From Nostoc sp. WHI (lineage in GTDB: Bacteria > Cyanobacteriota > Cyanobacteriia > Cyanobacteriales > Nostocaceae): a DNA stretch of 64,000 nt. Shown in pieces: positions 17,791 to 26,473 of the stretch (positions within the stretch are counted from its first letter, which is position 1; the number at the start of each line of letters is the position of its first letter). Location of the stretch: the NCBI RefSeq assembly GCF_015714725.1, contig NZ_WBKM01000095.1, positions 1-64,000 on the forward strand. The letters are read 5' to 3'. The notes beneath the pieces were generated by a model. That model was not told the DNA's origin, did not search any database, and was given only the letters and a program-made list of their open reading frames with translations. Made by a program: the position numbers and the translations under genes.

Positions 17791-17821
17791 TAATACCAAT
17801 ATATAATATTTTTTGGTATTA
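17791..17821 (-). promoter_or_regulatory. Probable ParD operator
   Basis: A perfect 9-bp inverted repeat TAATACCAA/TTGGTATTA is separated by 13 bp of A/T-rich sequence, just upstream of parD. Ribbon-helix-helix antitoxins bind such palindromes and repress their own promoter. Assignment is by position. Confidence 0.6.
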
Positions 17822-18041
17822 CTCCAGCGTAAACTTCAACCTAAAAAGAGTAAGTATTTCACTTTGCAATATTATCGGGCGTACTTCTTAACCCTAAGAG
17901 TAGTAATCAAGATGTAATGATGGAGAAGAGGTCAATAGGACAGCATTCGCTAACGATAATATCGCAAATTTATCAAAAAATCAGCTAATTCTCAGCAAAA
18001 AAGCTTATTCTATAAAGCTATTGGAAACAAATACTTTAATC

Positions 18042-18830
18042 ATGTGCCGTTTACTTGCCTACCTCGGTTCGCCTATTTCCCTGGAACATCTTCTGTATAA
18101 ACCAGAACATTCGTTGATAGTCCAGAGTTATCAACCCCGCGAAATGACCTCTGGGGTAGTAAATGCAGATGGCTTTGGTGTGGGTTGGTATCATAGCCAA
18201 AAAGATACTGACCCTTTTATCTACAAAAATACCCTACCTATTTGGAATGATATAAATTTACCCAATCTCAGCCGTTACGTTGAATCAAAGTGTGTACTTG
18301 CTTATGTCCGCAGTGCTACACCAGGCGAAGCCGTAGATTTTGCTAATTGTCAGCCCTTTAACCATCAACAACAGTTATTTATTCACAATGGACGAATCGA
18401 AAATTTTCGTAAAACATTATACAGAAAAATCCGCAGCATTTTAACTCAAGATTTTTACGAAAAAATTAATGGCAGTACTGATTCCGAACATATTTTTGCA
18501 TTGTTACTTTCACAAAGTAAAATTAATAAACATCGACCTCCAGAGTATGCTTTACGCACTACATTATTAACGCTTTTAGAGATGGCAAAAAGCTATCAAG
18601 TAGAAGCCTCACTCAATGTAATCTTTAGTGACGGACATCGCCTGATAGCCTCTCGTTTTGCTACCACTTCACCGCCTCCATCTCTTTACTGGATACGAGA
18701 TGATCCGACTTTCCCAAAATCTGTAATAATTGCATCCGAACCTTTATTTATAGGTAATTGGATTACTTGCCCAGAAAATAGCATCATTAGTGTGGGAGCA
18801 AACTGTGATATCCGAATTGAGCAAATATAG
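18042..18830 (+). CDS. egtC: EgtC: gamma-glutamyl-hercynylcysteine sulfoxide amidohydrolase
   Basis: The protein is a class II (Ntn) glutamine-amidotransferase-fold hydrolase that removes the gamma-glutamyl group during ergothioneine synthesis. I start at the ATG at 18042, giving MCRLLAYLG, because the catalytic nucleophile must be Cys2 after Met removal; an upstream in-frame TTG at 18021 would bury it. Other family marks are GFGVGWY, YVRSATPGE and NCQPFNHQQQLFIHNG. At 262 aa it has normal length. The stop codon is one base from the proposed egtB start, which implies translational coupling. Its presence implies that EgtB in this organism uses gamma-glutamyl-cysteine rather than free cysteine. 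Confidence 0.9.
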   Translation: MCRLLAYLGSPISLEHLLYKPEHSLIVQSYQPREMTSGVVNADGFGVGWYHSQKDTDPFIYKNTLPIWNDINLPNLSRYVESKCVLAYVRSATPGEAVDFANCQPFNHQQQLFIHNGRIENFRKTLYRKIRSILTQDFYEKINGSTDSEHIFALLLSQSKINKHRPPEYALRTTLLTLLEMAKSYQVEASLNVIFSDGHRLIASRFATTSPPPSLYWIRDDPTFPKSVIIASEPLFIGNWITCPENSIISVGANCDIRIEQI

Positions 18831-18831
18831 T

Positions 18832-20157
18832 GTGAAAGAGTCTATTTTTCAGGATTTCTATGAATGTCGCCTGAAAACTTTTGCACTGTTCCAAGATATA
18901 GAAGAAGCCACATTCTGTAGTCAGCCTCATCCTGACTTTAGCCCTGTTGGTTGGCACTTGGGGCATATTGCCTATATCGAGTCTTTATGGTTGCTAGAAC
19001 GCTGTGCAGGTAGCCGTTGTTTGTTCCCGCAATATAGTAAGCTATTTGCAGCTGATGGTTTACCCAAATCAGAGCGCGTTAAATTACCAAACCTAGAGGA
19101 AATCCGTTATTACGTAGACACAGTTAGAGAAAAAGTTCTCGAATACTTAGAAGTAGTTGATATTGAGCAACAAGAACGTCTCTGGCGCTTTTTGATTCAG
19201 CACGAAAGCCAGCACTGCGAAATTAGTAGCTTCGTGTTGGAATTGGTGAAAAGTCAAGAGTCAAGGAAAGTCAGTCATGTGCGTATTTTCCCCGCGTTGA
19301 GGAGCCACCCCTGTCTGGAGGTTCCCGATGCTCGATTACTCGCTAACGCTGCGCTATCCGTTGAAGGGAGTGGCGTTGAACTGGCGCTCAAGAGTCAAGA
19401 GTGCCGAATTCTCCCTCTCGAAATGATTCAAATCCCAGCAGGCGAATTTGAGCAGGGGAGCGACTCAATTAAGGCACTAGATAACGAACGCTTTGCCCAT
19501 AAAGTATATTTAGATACTTATTTGATTGATCGTTACCCCGTGACTTGTGAACAGTATCGCGTATTTATGGAGGCGGGAGGCTACCAAAATTCTCGTTGGT
19601 GGTCACAATCTGGGTGGCAATGGTTACAAACGGAGTCAGTGACACAACCACTTTACTGGTGCGACAATCGCAGTTGGGATAATCACCCGGTTTGCGGTGT
19701 TAGTTGGTATGAGGCCGAGGCATACTCGCGGTTTGTGGGTAAGCGGCTACCTACAGAAGCCGAGTGGGAAAAAGCAGTCAGTTGGGACGCACAAGTTAAT
19801 CATCATCGCACCTATCCTTGGGGAGATGAAGAATTAACCACTCAACGTTGTAATTGCGATCGCTTAATTGGCAAGACAACAGCAGTAAATGCCTACCCTA
19901 CTGGGCGAAGTGCCTATGGTTTGGATGATACTCTCGGCAATGTCTGGGAGTGGACGGCTTCCTGGTTTAATGGCTACAACGGGTTCCAAAGTTACCCTTA
20001 CACAGGTTACTCACAAGTTTATTTTGGCGAGAAACACCGCGTTTTAAAAGGCGGTAGTTGGGCAACTCCTCCTTGGATACTGCGTTCTAGTTTTCGCAAT
20101 TGGTATCATCCGGGTGTGCGCCAGATTTTTGCAGGGTTTCGCTGTGCAGCTGATTAA
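18832..20157 (+). CDS. egtB: EgtB: hercynine oxygenase (sulfoxide synthase)
   Basis: EgtB joins hercynine to gamma-Glu-Cys (or Cys) with O2 at a non-haem iron. An N-terminal DinB-like domain provides the metal ligands: the His of GHIAYIESLWL and the two of HESQHCE. A C-terminal FGE/sulfatase-modifying domain follows, with IPAGEFEQGSD, LPTEAEWEKA, LGNVWEWTASW and GGSWATPPW...SFRNWYHP. The start is uncertain: no ATG fits, and GTG 18832 (one base after egtC), TTG 18817 and GTGs 18805 and 18790 are all open. Between the two domains lies an in-frame segment of about 50 codons (19254-19401) that looks like repeat DNA, bounded by direct repeats. All seen catalytic motifs survive it. Confidence 0.9.
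   Translation: MKESIFQDFYECRLKTFALFQDIEEATFCSQPHPDFSPVGWHLGHIAYIESLWLLERCAGSRCLFPQYSKLFAADGLPKSERVKLPNLEEIRYYVDTVREKVLEYLEVVDIEQQERLWRFLIQHESQHCEISSFVLELVKSQESRKVSHVRIFPALRSHPCLEVPDARLLANAALSVEGSGVELALKSQECRILPLEMIQIPAGEFEQGSDSIKALDNERFAHKVYLDTYLIDRYPVTCEQYRVFMEAGGYQNSRWWSQSGWQWLQTESVTQPLYWCDNRSWDNHPVCGVSWYEAEAYSRFVGKRLPTEAEWEKAVSWDAQVNHHRTYPWGDEELTTQRCNCDRLIGKTTAVNAYPTGRSAYGLDDTLGNVWEWTASWFNGYNGFQSYPYTGYSQVYFGEKHRVLKGGSWATPPWILRSSFRNWYHPGVRQIFAGFRCAAD
19254..19401 (+). repeat. Repeat-like insertion inside egtB, bounded by 12-bp direct repeats
   Basis: TCAAGAGTCAAG occurs at 19254-19265 and again at 19388-19399. Each copy is made of the heptamer TCAAGAG. The enclosed ~120 bp is more GC-rich and has palindromic, intergenic-repeat-like sequence. 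The reading frame stays open through it and encodes a low-similarity linker between the two EgtB domains. Confidence 0.6.
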
Positions 20158-20217
20158 ATAACGGGTTAGTAATAGCACTTAGGTGCTTAAATAGAGCGGC
20201 GTGAATAATTCAATGTT

Positions 20218-20268
20218 TGTAGTAAGGACTTTAGTCCTAATTTGAGGGCTGAAGCCCTCTCTACGAAC
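20218..20268. repeat. Double-hairpin intergenic repeat between egtB and egtD
   Basis: Two adjacent perfect hairpins, AGGACTTTAGTCCT (20225-20238) and AGGGCTGAAGCCCT (20245-20258), sit in a 328-bp gap. Such twin palindromes are common dispersed repeats in cyanobacterial genomes. I see no gene in the gap. The repeat could separate egtD expression from egtCB. Confidence 0.65.
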
Positions 20269-20485
20269 TCATCTCAAGATTTTTACATTACTTAATCTAC
20301 TTTGATTTATTCTCACCTACTTACTTACTTGCTGTCATTTTAATGCAATAATTCCTAAAAATAGCTTTAAAGCTTGAGTAATATGGCTCAGGCATGATTT
20401 TATTGGCTATGGCTATGTGTTTCACTGATTGGGGTAAAGGTCTGCTATTAAAGGTAATCTATTATGCCAACAATACGGAGGTTAA

Positions 20486-21520
20486 ATGTCGATATCTAAA
20501 GCTTTTAACAGCAATGTTACTTCTCAAAACAGTATTGAAAAACGCTTGCAGATACAGCGTTTGGTAAAAGCAACCGAAGTAGTTACACTTAGCGCTGGGA
20601 GTGATGTGGTTAAGGGATTAACTCAAATACCTAAATCTTTACCCCCGTGTTACTTTTATGATGACCGTGGTTCTGAGCTTTTTGAGCAAATTTGTGATTT
20701 ACCAGAATATTATCTCACACGCACAGAAACAACGATTTTACAACAGTGTGCTGACGAAATTGCCAAGATAACTGGCGCTTGTGAATTGGTAGAACTTGGC
20801 AGTGGCAGTTCTAGCAAAACGCGCATTTTACTAGATGCCTACCAGCAGCGAGGCTATCCCCTGCACTACTTACCAATTGATGTGTCTACAGGCATATTGG
20901 AAAGTAGCGCCAAGCAGTTACTACGAGATTACCCTTCACTACAAGTTTACGCACTGGCGGGAACCTATGAATTAGCCCTTGCACAACTCCTAGCAAGGCA
21001 ATTACCCAGCAGGATGATTTGTTTTATTGGTAGCACTTTAGGTAATCTTACACCTAATGAGTGTGATATTTTATTTAGTGAAATTACAGAAGCCCTGCAA
21101 GTGGGTGAGTATTTCTTGTTGGGAATAGATTTACGAAAGCCGAAACAGATTTTGGAACCAGCTTATAATGACAGCCAGGGAGTGACAGCAGCATTTAACC
21201 TTAATATGCTGGAGCATTTAAATCAGCGATTTGAGGGAAATTTTGACACCACGCAGTTTGAACACTGGGCGTTTTACAATGAAAGTGAGCATCAAATAGA
21301 GATGCATTTACGCAGTCTGCGATCGCAAATTGTCGAATTACGCGCTCTTAACCTCAAAGTTGATTTTGCACTAGGTGAAACTATCCTCACCGAAATTTCT
21401 CGCAAATTTGACCTCAATGCTATCAAGCAACAACTCACCGCACAGGGTTTATTACCTCTTCATGTGTGGACAGATCCAAATCAGTGGTTTGGTTTATTGC
21501 TCTGTCAGCTGCAAGCATAA
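20486..21520 (+). CDS. egtD: EgtD: L-histidine N-alpha-trimethyltransferase
   Basis: EgtD uses three SAM to convert histidine to hercynine, the first step of ergothioneine synthesis. The 344-aa chain shows YFYDDRGSELFEQICDLPEYYLTRTE (here only named by its parts: YDDRGSELF, then LPEYYLTRTE), the SAM-binding LVELGSGSSSKTR, LPIDVS, and FIGSTLGNL. This is the histidine-specific methyltransferase pattern. Spacing to egtB is 328 bp and includes a double hairpin, so it may have its own promoter; a weak AATACGGAGG-like site precedes the ATG. A MITE begins 9 bp after the stop codon. EgtA and EgtE are not in this window. Confidence 0.93.
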   Translation: MSISKAFNSNVTSQNSIEKRLQIQRLVKATEVVTLSAGSDVVKGLTQIPKSLPPCYFYDDRGSELFEQICDLPEYYLTRTETTILQQCADEIAKITGACELVELGSGSSSKTRILLDAYQQRGYPLHYLPIDVSTGILESSAKQLLRDYPSLQVYALAGTYELALAQLLARQLPSRMICFIGSTLGNLTPNECDILFSEITEALQVGEYFLLGIDLRKPKQILEPAYNDSQGVTAAFNLNMLEHLNQRFEGNFDTTQFEHWAFYNESEHQIEMHLRSLRSQIVELRALNLKVDFALGETILTEISRKFDLNAIKQQLTAQGLLPLHVWTDPNQWFGLLLCQLQA

Positions 21521-21529
21521 AGCAAATCA

Positions 21530-21735
21530 GGCGTTGCTGAATTAAGGGATGAATATCTCACGCAAAGGCAAGGCAGCGCGTTGCGGGGGTTCCCACGGCA
21601 GTCACTCATGGGGGAAACCCCCTTGGCGCTAGCCTCTCCCCTTGGGAGAAGACCGCGCTGCCTCCCCGTTGTAGCGACTGCCGCGCAAAGGCGCAAAGAA
21701 AAATCCATAAAATCATCCCGTATTTATGCAACGCC
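21530..21735. mobile_element. MITE, 206 bp, with 8-bp target duplication
   Basis: The ends are inverted repeats: GGCGTTGCTGAATTAAGGGA on the left, and on the right the complement of GGCGTTGCATAAATACGGGA. GCAAATCA is duplicated directly at both junctions (21522-21529 and 21736-21743). There is no transposase frame, so it must have been moved in trans. The core contains nested palindromes (GGCAGCGCG/CGCGCTGCC). A worn copy with the same ends and a different core lies at 6829-6939. Confidence 0.85.
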
Positions 21736-21917
21736 GCAAATCAGAGTATGCCTTATATATATATTGATGATATTCGTTCTACTCAGCAAGAGAGATTCCA
21801 ATTGTTCTCTCTTGCTATGGTAGTATTTTCACTAGTTAAAGTTGCATATCATGTATATAATATGTTAATTCACCTCCCTATTAGGGCAAACGAGTAAACT
21901 AAACTTTGAGCCTATGA

Positions 21918-22232
21918 TTATTGCTGCATCGAAGTTATGGGAAAAATTCTGCTGAATATGGGAATCCGTGGCTGAGGCTTAGTTGCAGTTATATTGGCAT
22001 TAGCAGCAGAAGAGTTATTAGCTGCCTCTGGGAGGATAGGTGGTTTGTTATTAGTAGAATCGGCAAAATCACTCAATTGGGTAGCGGAAGGTGAATTTGA
22101 AGATGTGGAGCTAACATTATTAGTATTTTGACTGTTGGATTGGTCAGTAGTTTGAGCTTGAGATGGAGTAACCATGAAAATCGAACTCGTTCCTAATACT
22201 AGTACTAGCAGATTACAAATATATTGTTGCAT
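21918..22232 (-). CDS. Small secreted Asn/Ser/Thr-rich protein
   Basis: The 104-aa protein has a clear signal peptide (MQQYICNLLVLVLGTSSIFMV...) ending at SQAQ, with likely cleavage after AQA at about residue 27. The mature part of about 77 residues is low-complexity (Gln, Asn, Ser, Thr, Pro, Ala) with no Cys and no recognisable domain. No good ribosome-binding site is visible. Function is unknown. The coding call rests on the signal peptide. Confidence 0.6.
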   Translation of the reverse strand: MQQYICNLLVLVLGTSSIFMVTPSQAQTTDQSNSQNTNNVSSTSSNSPSATQLSDFADSTNNKPPILPEAANNSSAANANITATKPQPRIPIFSRIFPITSMQQ

Positions 22233-23154
22233 GGTGATTATTCAAATTGGTTAATAAACATTCAAAGCTTAAAGAAGTTGTGTTGATTCGCAGTTTAAAA
22301 TAAAACCGCGATTTTCCCAGATAAATCATTACGCTCTCAAATAAAACCTGATTGCAGCGATTTTTACATGAATAGACTACTAACGTATTCTTCATATTTA
22401 AATGCAGCTTAGTACATCGATTCACTAACAAAAACCTACCCCCAGTCACCTTTCATGCAAGGTAATATCATCTTTGCTTGATTGCTGATTAAACCCCAAG
22501 AGCCAGAGAGTAGCTTTGTCTTGCCTAATAGTGTGTAGGGAGGGGATTAAAGAATCGAGTGTGATGACTTTAGTCAGAATAACTAATTATCCAGACTTGA
22601 TATCAGGGGAAGCTAAATTCCCGTTTCCTAAAAGGAGAACGGTGATTATAGAATTACTGAATTGGCCTTAATAGAGAGTTCGGAAATAGATACATCTGGA
22701 ATACTTGACGTTTTGTCATTAACTAAACCAGCAGTACTATTAATAATTTAGTTCTATTTAAGTTGTTATTAAAAGAGAAATATTACTGAAGTTTTTGAAA
22801 AACCTGATTTTTAGCAAATAAGCTATTGGTTAGTATATTTAAGTAACTAAAACAAAAAATATGTAAATCTTTAATAGAAATCCTCAATGATTCATGAAAT
22901 TCTTGATTGGATGATTTTCACAATTCAAACAGGATTGCTATATAAGTTTAGCTGTAGATACTCTAAAACGGCATCCCGCTACCATTACACGAGCTAGCCA
23001 AGAATTAAACAAGAATTGTTTTGATCTATGTCGATATTTTAAGTTTTAGCATCCTCACCAGAAACTTTCAGAGCAGTTATTGGTTATTACAAGTTAGACT
23101 AGACCTCTCTAGTTAGTGACGGCGATACTGCACCCCCTATTTTCCTATAAATAT
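22233..23154. other. Long intergenic region without recognised gene
   Basis: About 920 bp lie between divergent genes for two secreted proteins. I found no frame with convincing coding character; one minus-strand frame of 78 codons near 22213-22449 has odd composition and overlaps the neighbouring gene. There is no clear structured RNA or repeat array. Confidence 0.5.
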
Positions 23155-24447
23155 ATGAAATTTAGAATCTTCAAATATCCCTTCGCACTTATGCTAGTCA
23201 GTCTCAGTCTCTTGCAGACAGCTGATGCTCAAACTTCCATAGCTGAAATCTCCAAGCTATCTCAGGAAGTTTCTGTGCTTCGGAAACAGGGGCCAAGCGG
23301 GTTACAGGTATTTCTCAAATCCCATGCTAATAAGCTAAATACTGATTCTTCAGGTACAGTTATACCTTCCCCTGCACTTCGGATAGCTTTAGACGAATTA
23401 TGCCAACAACGGGACTGTTACGCCTCTCGTCTGTACTGGTACACTGATATAGAACAAGCCAAGGCTGCTGCTAGAACTAGTGGTAAACCCATTCTATCTC
23501 TGCGGTTGCTGGGCAGGTTAGATCAAGATTTGAGTTGTGCTAATAGTAGGTTTTTTCGGGTAGCGCTGTATCCGAATGTTGAGATTTCTAAACTGTTGCA
23601 AGACCGCTTCATTTTGCATTGGCAATCAGTGCGTTCTGTACCTAAGGTAACAATTGATTTTGGCGACGGACGCAAGTTAGAGCGAACGCTTACAGGTAAT
23701 AGTATTCATTATATATTGGATGGATCGGGTCGTCCAATCGATGCAATTCCAGGGTTATATAGTCCTAAAGCGTTTTTGCGTCAGCTACAGCAGGCTGAAG
23801 TAGCAGTAAAAAATTACAGCAAACTTACACCAAGCGATCGCGAGGCTTATTTAAGAAAATACCACAGCGATCGCCTGAATTCTATCCAAGCCCAATGGAT
23901 TGCAGATTTATCCCGTCTGGGTATTCAGTCTCCTCCTAAGTTGGTGGAACTTCCCAGCAATCCCAGTCAACCACCTACAGCAGAAATAGCAAGCTCTCTG
24001 GCAGTTTCTAAGATGATAGTCGAAAGGCCAATGCTAACTGCTCTCCAGTCTGATGCTGAACGGAATCAAAACGCCTTAACTGAAATTACCGACCAGGAAG
24101 TTTGGAACAAAATCGCTCAACTCTATACTGGTGATGCCAAGCTAGATCAGAATAGCATTTCTTTGATCAGAGCTAAAAAGTCTCAGTCTGCAAACACTCA
24201 GGAAGATAATTTACCGATAATAGTGAGAAAATTTGAAGCCACAATGGCTTTAGATACAGTCAGAAATGAATATATGCTGCACAGCCAGATTCATCAATGG
24301 TTCACGCAGGGTAAGCAAACAAGAAGTGTGGAAGCGCTCAATGAGCAAGTATACGCCCAATTATTTTTAACTCCTAGTTCTGACCCTTGGTTAGGGCTTT
24401 TCCCCAGCGACAGCTACAGCGCTATTGATAATGATGGCATCCGTTAG
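23155..24447 (+). CDS. Secreted protein with thioredoxin-like domain, no CxxC
   Basis: The 430-aa protein starts at the ATG at 23155, which gives a standard signal peptide (MKFRIFKYPFALMLVSLSLL, cleavage near ADAQ). An upstream GTG at 23116 would put 13 residues in front of it. Residues of about 100-220 resemble the DUF255/thioredoxin-7 group: YTDIEQAKAAARTSGKPILSLRLLG, then a helix ending in RFILHW, and ILDGSGRPI. The usual CxxC is missing; only a lone Cys in LSCANSRFF remains, so disulfide exchange is unlikely in the ordinary way. The rest is helical and unassigned. It appears monocistronic. Confidence 0.65.
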   Translation: MKFRIFKYPFALMLVSLSLLQTADAQTSIAEISKLSQEVSVLRKQGPSGLQVFLKSHANKLNTDSSGTVIPSPALRIALDELCQQRDCYASRLYWYTDIEQAKAAARTSGKPILSLRLLGRLDQDLSCANSRFFRVALYPNVEISKLLQDRFILHWQSVRSVPKVTIDFGDGRKLERTLTGNSIHYILDGSGRPIDAIPGLYSPKAFLRQLQQAEVAVKNYSKLTPSDREAYLRKYHSDRLNSIQAQWIADLSRLGIQSPPKLVELPSNPSQPPTAEIASSLAVSKMIVERPMLTALQSDAERNQNALTEITDQEVWNKIAQLYTGDAKLDQNSISLIRAKKSQSANTQEDNLPIIVRKFEATMALDTVRNEYMLHSQIHQWFTQGKQTRSVEALNEQVYAQLFLTPSSDPWLGLFPSDSYSAIDNDGIR

Positions 24448-24451
24448 AATA

Positions 24452-24546
24452 ATTCGTAATTCGTAATTCGTAATTCGTAATGACGCTCTCTACGAGACGC
24501 TAAAAGCGTAGCTTGCTTCTCCGTAGGAGTAGGCGGACTCGCTAAC
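24452..24546. repeat. Heptamer ATTCGTA x4 followed by a palindromic intergenic repeat
   Basis: Four perfect ATTCGTA units (24452-24479) are followed by a GC-richer piece with CTCTACGAGACGCT and CTCCGTAGGAGTAGGCGGACTC, a kind of dispersed repeat typical of Nostoc-type genomes. It fills the gap ahead of the next gene. Confidence 0.75.
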
Positions 24547-24576
24547 AAAATTCAAAATTGAACAGAGTTATTTATC

Positions 24577-25179
24577 ATGCCTTACAGTCAATTCACCATT
24601 GACAAAGTGAAACAAAATTTTCACCTGAGTACTGTGGAAGGAGTCCGCTTTTTCCCCGACTCCATTGAACCTATTACTCCAAGTTACAGACTACAAGGTA
24701 TTTTAGAGGATTTACCGTGGGCGATCGCAGTAGATACAGAAAAAGCTCGTTCAGAGGTAATTATTAATCCTGTAGTGCTGGAAGTACGACGTATCCTTAA
24801 TTCCTCAATCAGCGTGTTTTCAGGGGAAGAGTTTAACGTTGATGCGAGTATTGGACTCAACGGTGTATGTGACTTCCTCCTTTGTCGTTCACCTGAACAA
24901 TTAACAGTAGAAGCACCTGCAATTGTCATTGTTGAGGCAAAAAAATCAGATTTAAAATCTGGACTCGGACAATGCATTGCAGAAATGGTAGCTGCACAGC
25001 GATTCAATCAAGCAAGAGTTCAACCCTTAACAGCAGTTTACGGTACTGTAACCAGTGGAACACAATGGCGATTTCTCAAGCTAGAGGGACAAACAGTCAC
25101 AATTGATTTGATGGATTATCCTCTTCCTCCTATTGAACCAATTCTGAGCTTTTTGGTGTGGATGGTGAAAGCAGGCTAA
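24577..25179 (+). CDS. PD-(D/E)XK-nuclease-like protein, function unknown
   Basis: The 200-aa protein carries a possible nuclease core: an Asp in NGVCDFLLCR, then IVIVEAKKSDLKSGLGQCIAEM, which fits the D...ExK arrangement plus the following helix of PD-(D/E)XK enzymes. The C-terminal part (VYGTVTSGTQWRFLKLEG) matches the usual second half of related cyanobacterial proteins. There is no partner methyltransferase, so a restriction role is not supported. It stands alone, just upstream of argC on the same strand. The fold is inferred from motif spacing and the role is unknown. Confidence 0.7.
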   Translation: MPYSQFTIDKVKQNFHLSTVEGVRFFPDSIEPITPSYRLQGILEDLPWAIAVDTEKARSEVIINPVVLEVRRILNSSISVFSGEEFNVDASIGLNGVCDFLLCRSPEQLTVEAPAIVIVEAKKSDLKSGLGQCIAEMVAAQRFNQARVQPLTAVYGTVTSGTQWRFLKLEGQTVTIDLMDYPLPPIEPILSFLVWMVKAG

Positions 25180-25264
25180 TTTCATTCAAAAATTGATCAT
25201 TAAAATAACTCCTACTTCTATAATTCATTTACCAGAGATCGTATTAATCAGTTGAAAGAAGCGC

Positions 25265-26236
25265 ATGACTACTAAACCGAAGATTTTCATTGATGGGGAA
25301 TCGGGAACCACAGGCTTACACATTTACTCGCGCCTCAACCAACGGGATGACATTGAGTTAGTTAGCATTGAAGCATCTAAACGTCGGGATGCAACTGAGC
25401 GAGCCAAACTGATTAATGCTGTCGATGTTGTCATTCTTTGCCTGCCTGATGACGCAGCCCGCGAAGCTGTTAGCTTAGTCAGTAGTACTACGGTTAAAAT
25501 CCTTGATGCTAGTAGTGCCCATCGCACAGCAAAGGGCTGGGTATATGGCTTCCCTGAACTCAATCCAGGGCAGCGAAAGGAAATCGCCAGCGCCCAGTTT
25601 GTCAGCAATCCAGGCTGTTATCCTACGGGATTTTTGGCTTGTATCCGTCCGTTAATTGCCAAGGGACTCCTTAAGAGCAACTTTCCGATTACTGTTAATG
25701 CAGTGTCAGGTTACTCTGGTGGCGGAAAGAATCTGATTAAGCAGTACCATACCTTCCACGAACAGCAAGCTGGAGCAGAGTCACTCTATCCCTATGGCAT
25801 CTACGGTTTACAGTTTGGGCATAAGCACGTTAAGGAAATGCATCAGTATTCGGGGTTAGAATCGCCGCCGTTATTTGTTCCATCTGTGGGAGATTTTGAG
25901 CAGGGAATGCTGGTACAGGTGCCTTTGCCGTTGGGGACTTTGGATAATCCACCATCAGGTGAGGTCATTTATCAAGCAGTTGCTGACTACTACCAAGGTG
26001 AAACGTTTGTGCAGGTTGCTCCATTTCAAGATTCTACTCTTTTGAGAGACGGAATATTTCTGGATGCGATCGCAATGAATGGCACCAACTTTGTTCAGGT
26101 TTTTGTATTTGCCAATGACGCTACCAAAGAAGTGTTGCTAGTTGCTCGTCTTGACAATCTGGGCAAGGGCGCATCTGGAGCCGCAATTCAAAACCTAAAC
26201 ATCATGCTGGGTTTTCCAGAAGAGTTGGGCTTTTGA
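25265..26236 (+). CDS. argC: N-acetyl-gamma-glutamyl-phosphate reductase (type 2)
   Basis: ArgC reduces N-acetylglutamyl-5-phosphate to the semialdehyde with NADPH, the third step of arginine synthesis. At 323 aa and starting KPKIFIDGESGTTGLHIYSRL, it belongs to the shorter type 2 group. The catalytic Cys118 lies in SNPGCYPTG, and GHKHVKEM and RLDNLGKGASGAAIQN are also present. Its TGA stop is the first triplet of a sequence resembling an IS200/IS605-type end (TGACATACTCACCG), so the element may have supplied or adjusted the stop codon. The C-terminus EELGF otherwise looks complete. Confidence 0.93.
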   Translation: MTTKPKIFIDGESGTTGLHIYSRLNQRDDIELVSIEASKRRDATERAKLINAVDVVILCLPDDAAREAVSLVSSTTVKILDASSAHRTAKGWVYGFPELNPGQRKEIASAQFVSNPGCYPTGFLACIRPLIAKGLLKSNFPITVNAVSGYSGGGKNLIKQYHTFHEQQAGAESLYPYGIYGLQFGHKHVKEMHQYSGLESPPLFVPSVGDFEQGMLVQVPLPLGTLDNPPSGEVIYQAVADYYQGETFVQVAPFQDSTLLRDGIFLDAIAMNGTNFVQVFVFANDATKEVLLVARLDNLGKGASGAAIQNLNIMLGFPEELGF

Positions 26237-26422
26237 CATACTCACCGTCCTGGAGGAGCGGTGATTCTTGACACTTCGATGGGATGTGCTGGCGAACCAC
26301 CAGTCTGACCTTCCCTCCATGTCCGTTTATAGTCTCCCAATGCCCTATGGCGATTTCTTCCATATCATATAACAAAAGCCGTCCTAAAAGGACGGGGCTT
26401 GTATCCCAATTCTTTGGTCATA
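26234..26422. mobile_element. IS200/IS605-type (IS1341-like) remnant or palindromic mini-element
   Basis: The stretch starts TGACATACTCACCG and ends near CTTTGGTCA. It has two hairpins: TCACCG/CGGTGA (26242-26264) and CCGTCCTAAAAGGACGG (26379-26395). This arrangement resembles the subterminal hairpins and flanks of IS1341-group elements in cyanobacteria. No tnpA or tnpB frame remains in the 190 bp. It separates the convergent argC and cupin genes. The match is from memory of family features, not from a search. Confidence 0.6.
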
Positions 26423-26473
26423 AAAGTTAAAAGAGGCAAAAAACAAGCTTTGTTTCTTCTTGCTAACTGATAA

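Noticed and set aside
22213-22449. Minus-strand frame of 78 codons upstream of the small secreted protein
   Set aside because: It overlaps that gene's signal-peptide codons and has no domain or ribosome-binding site.
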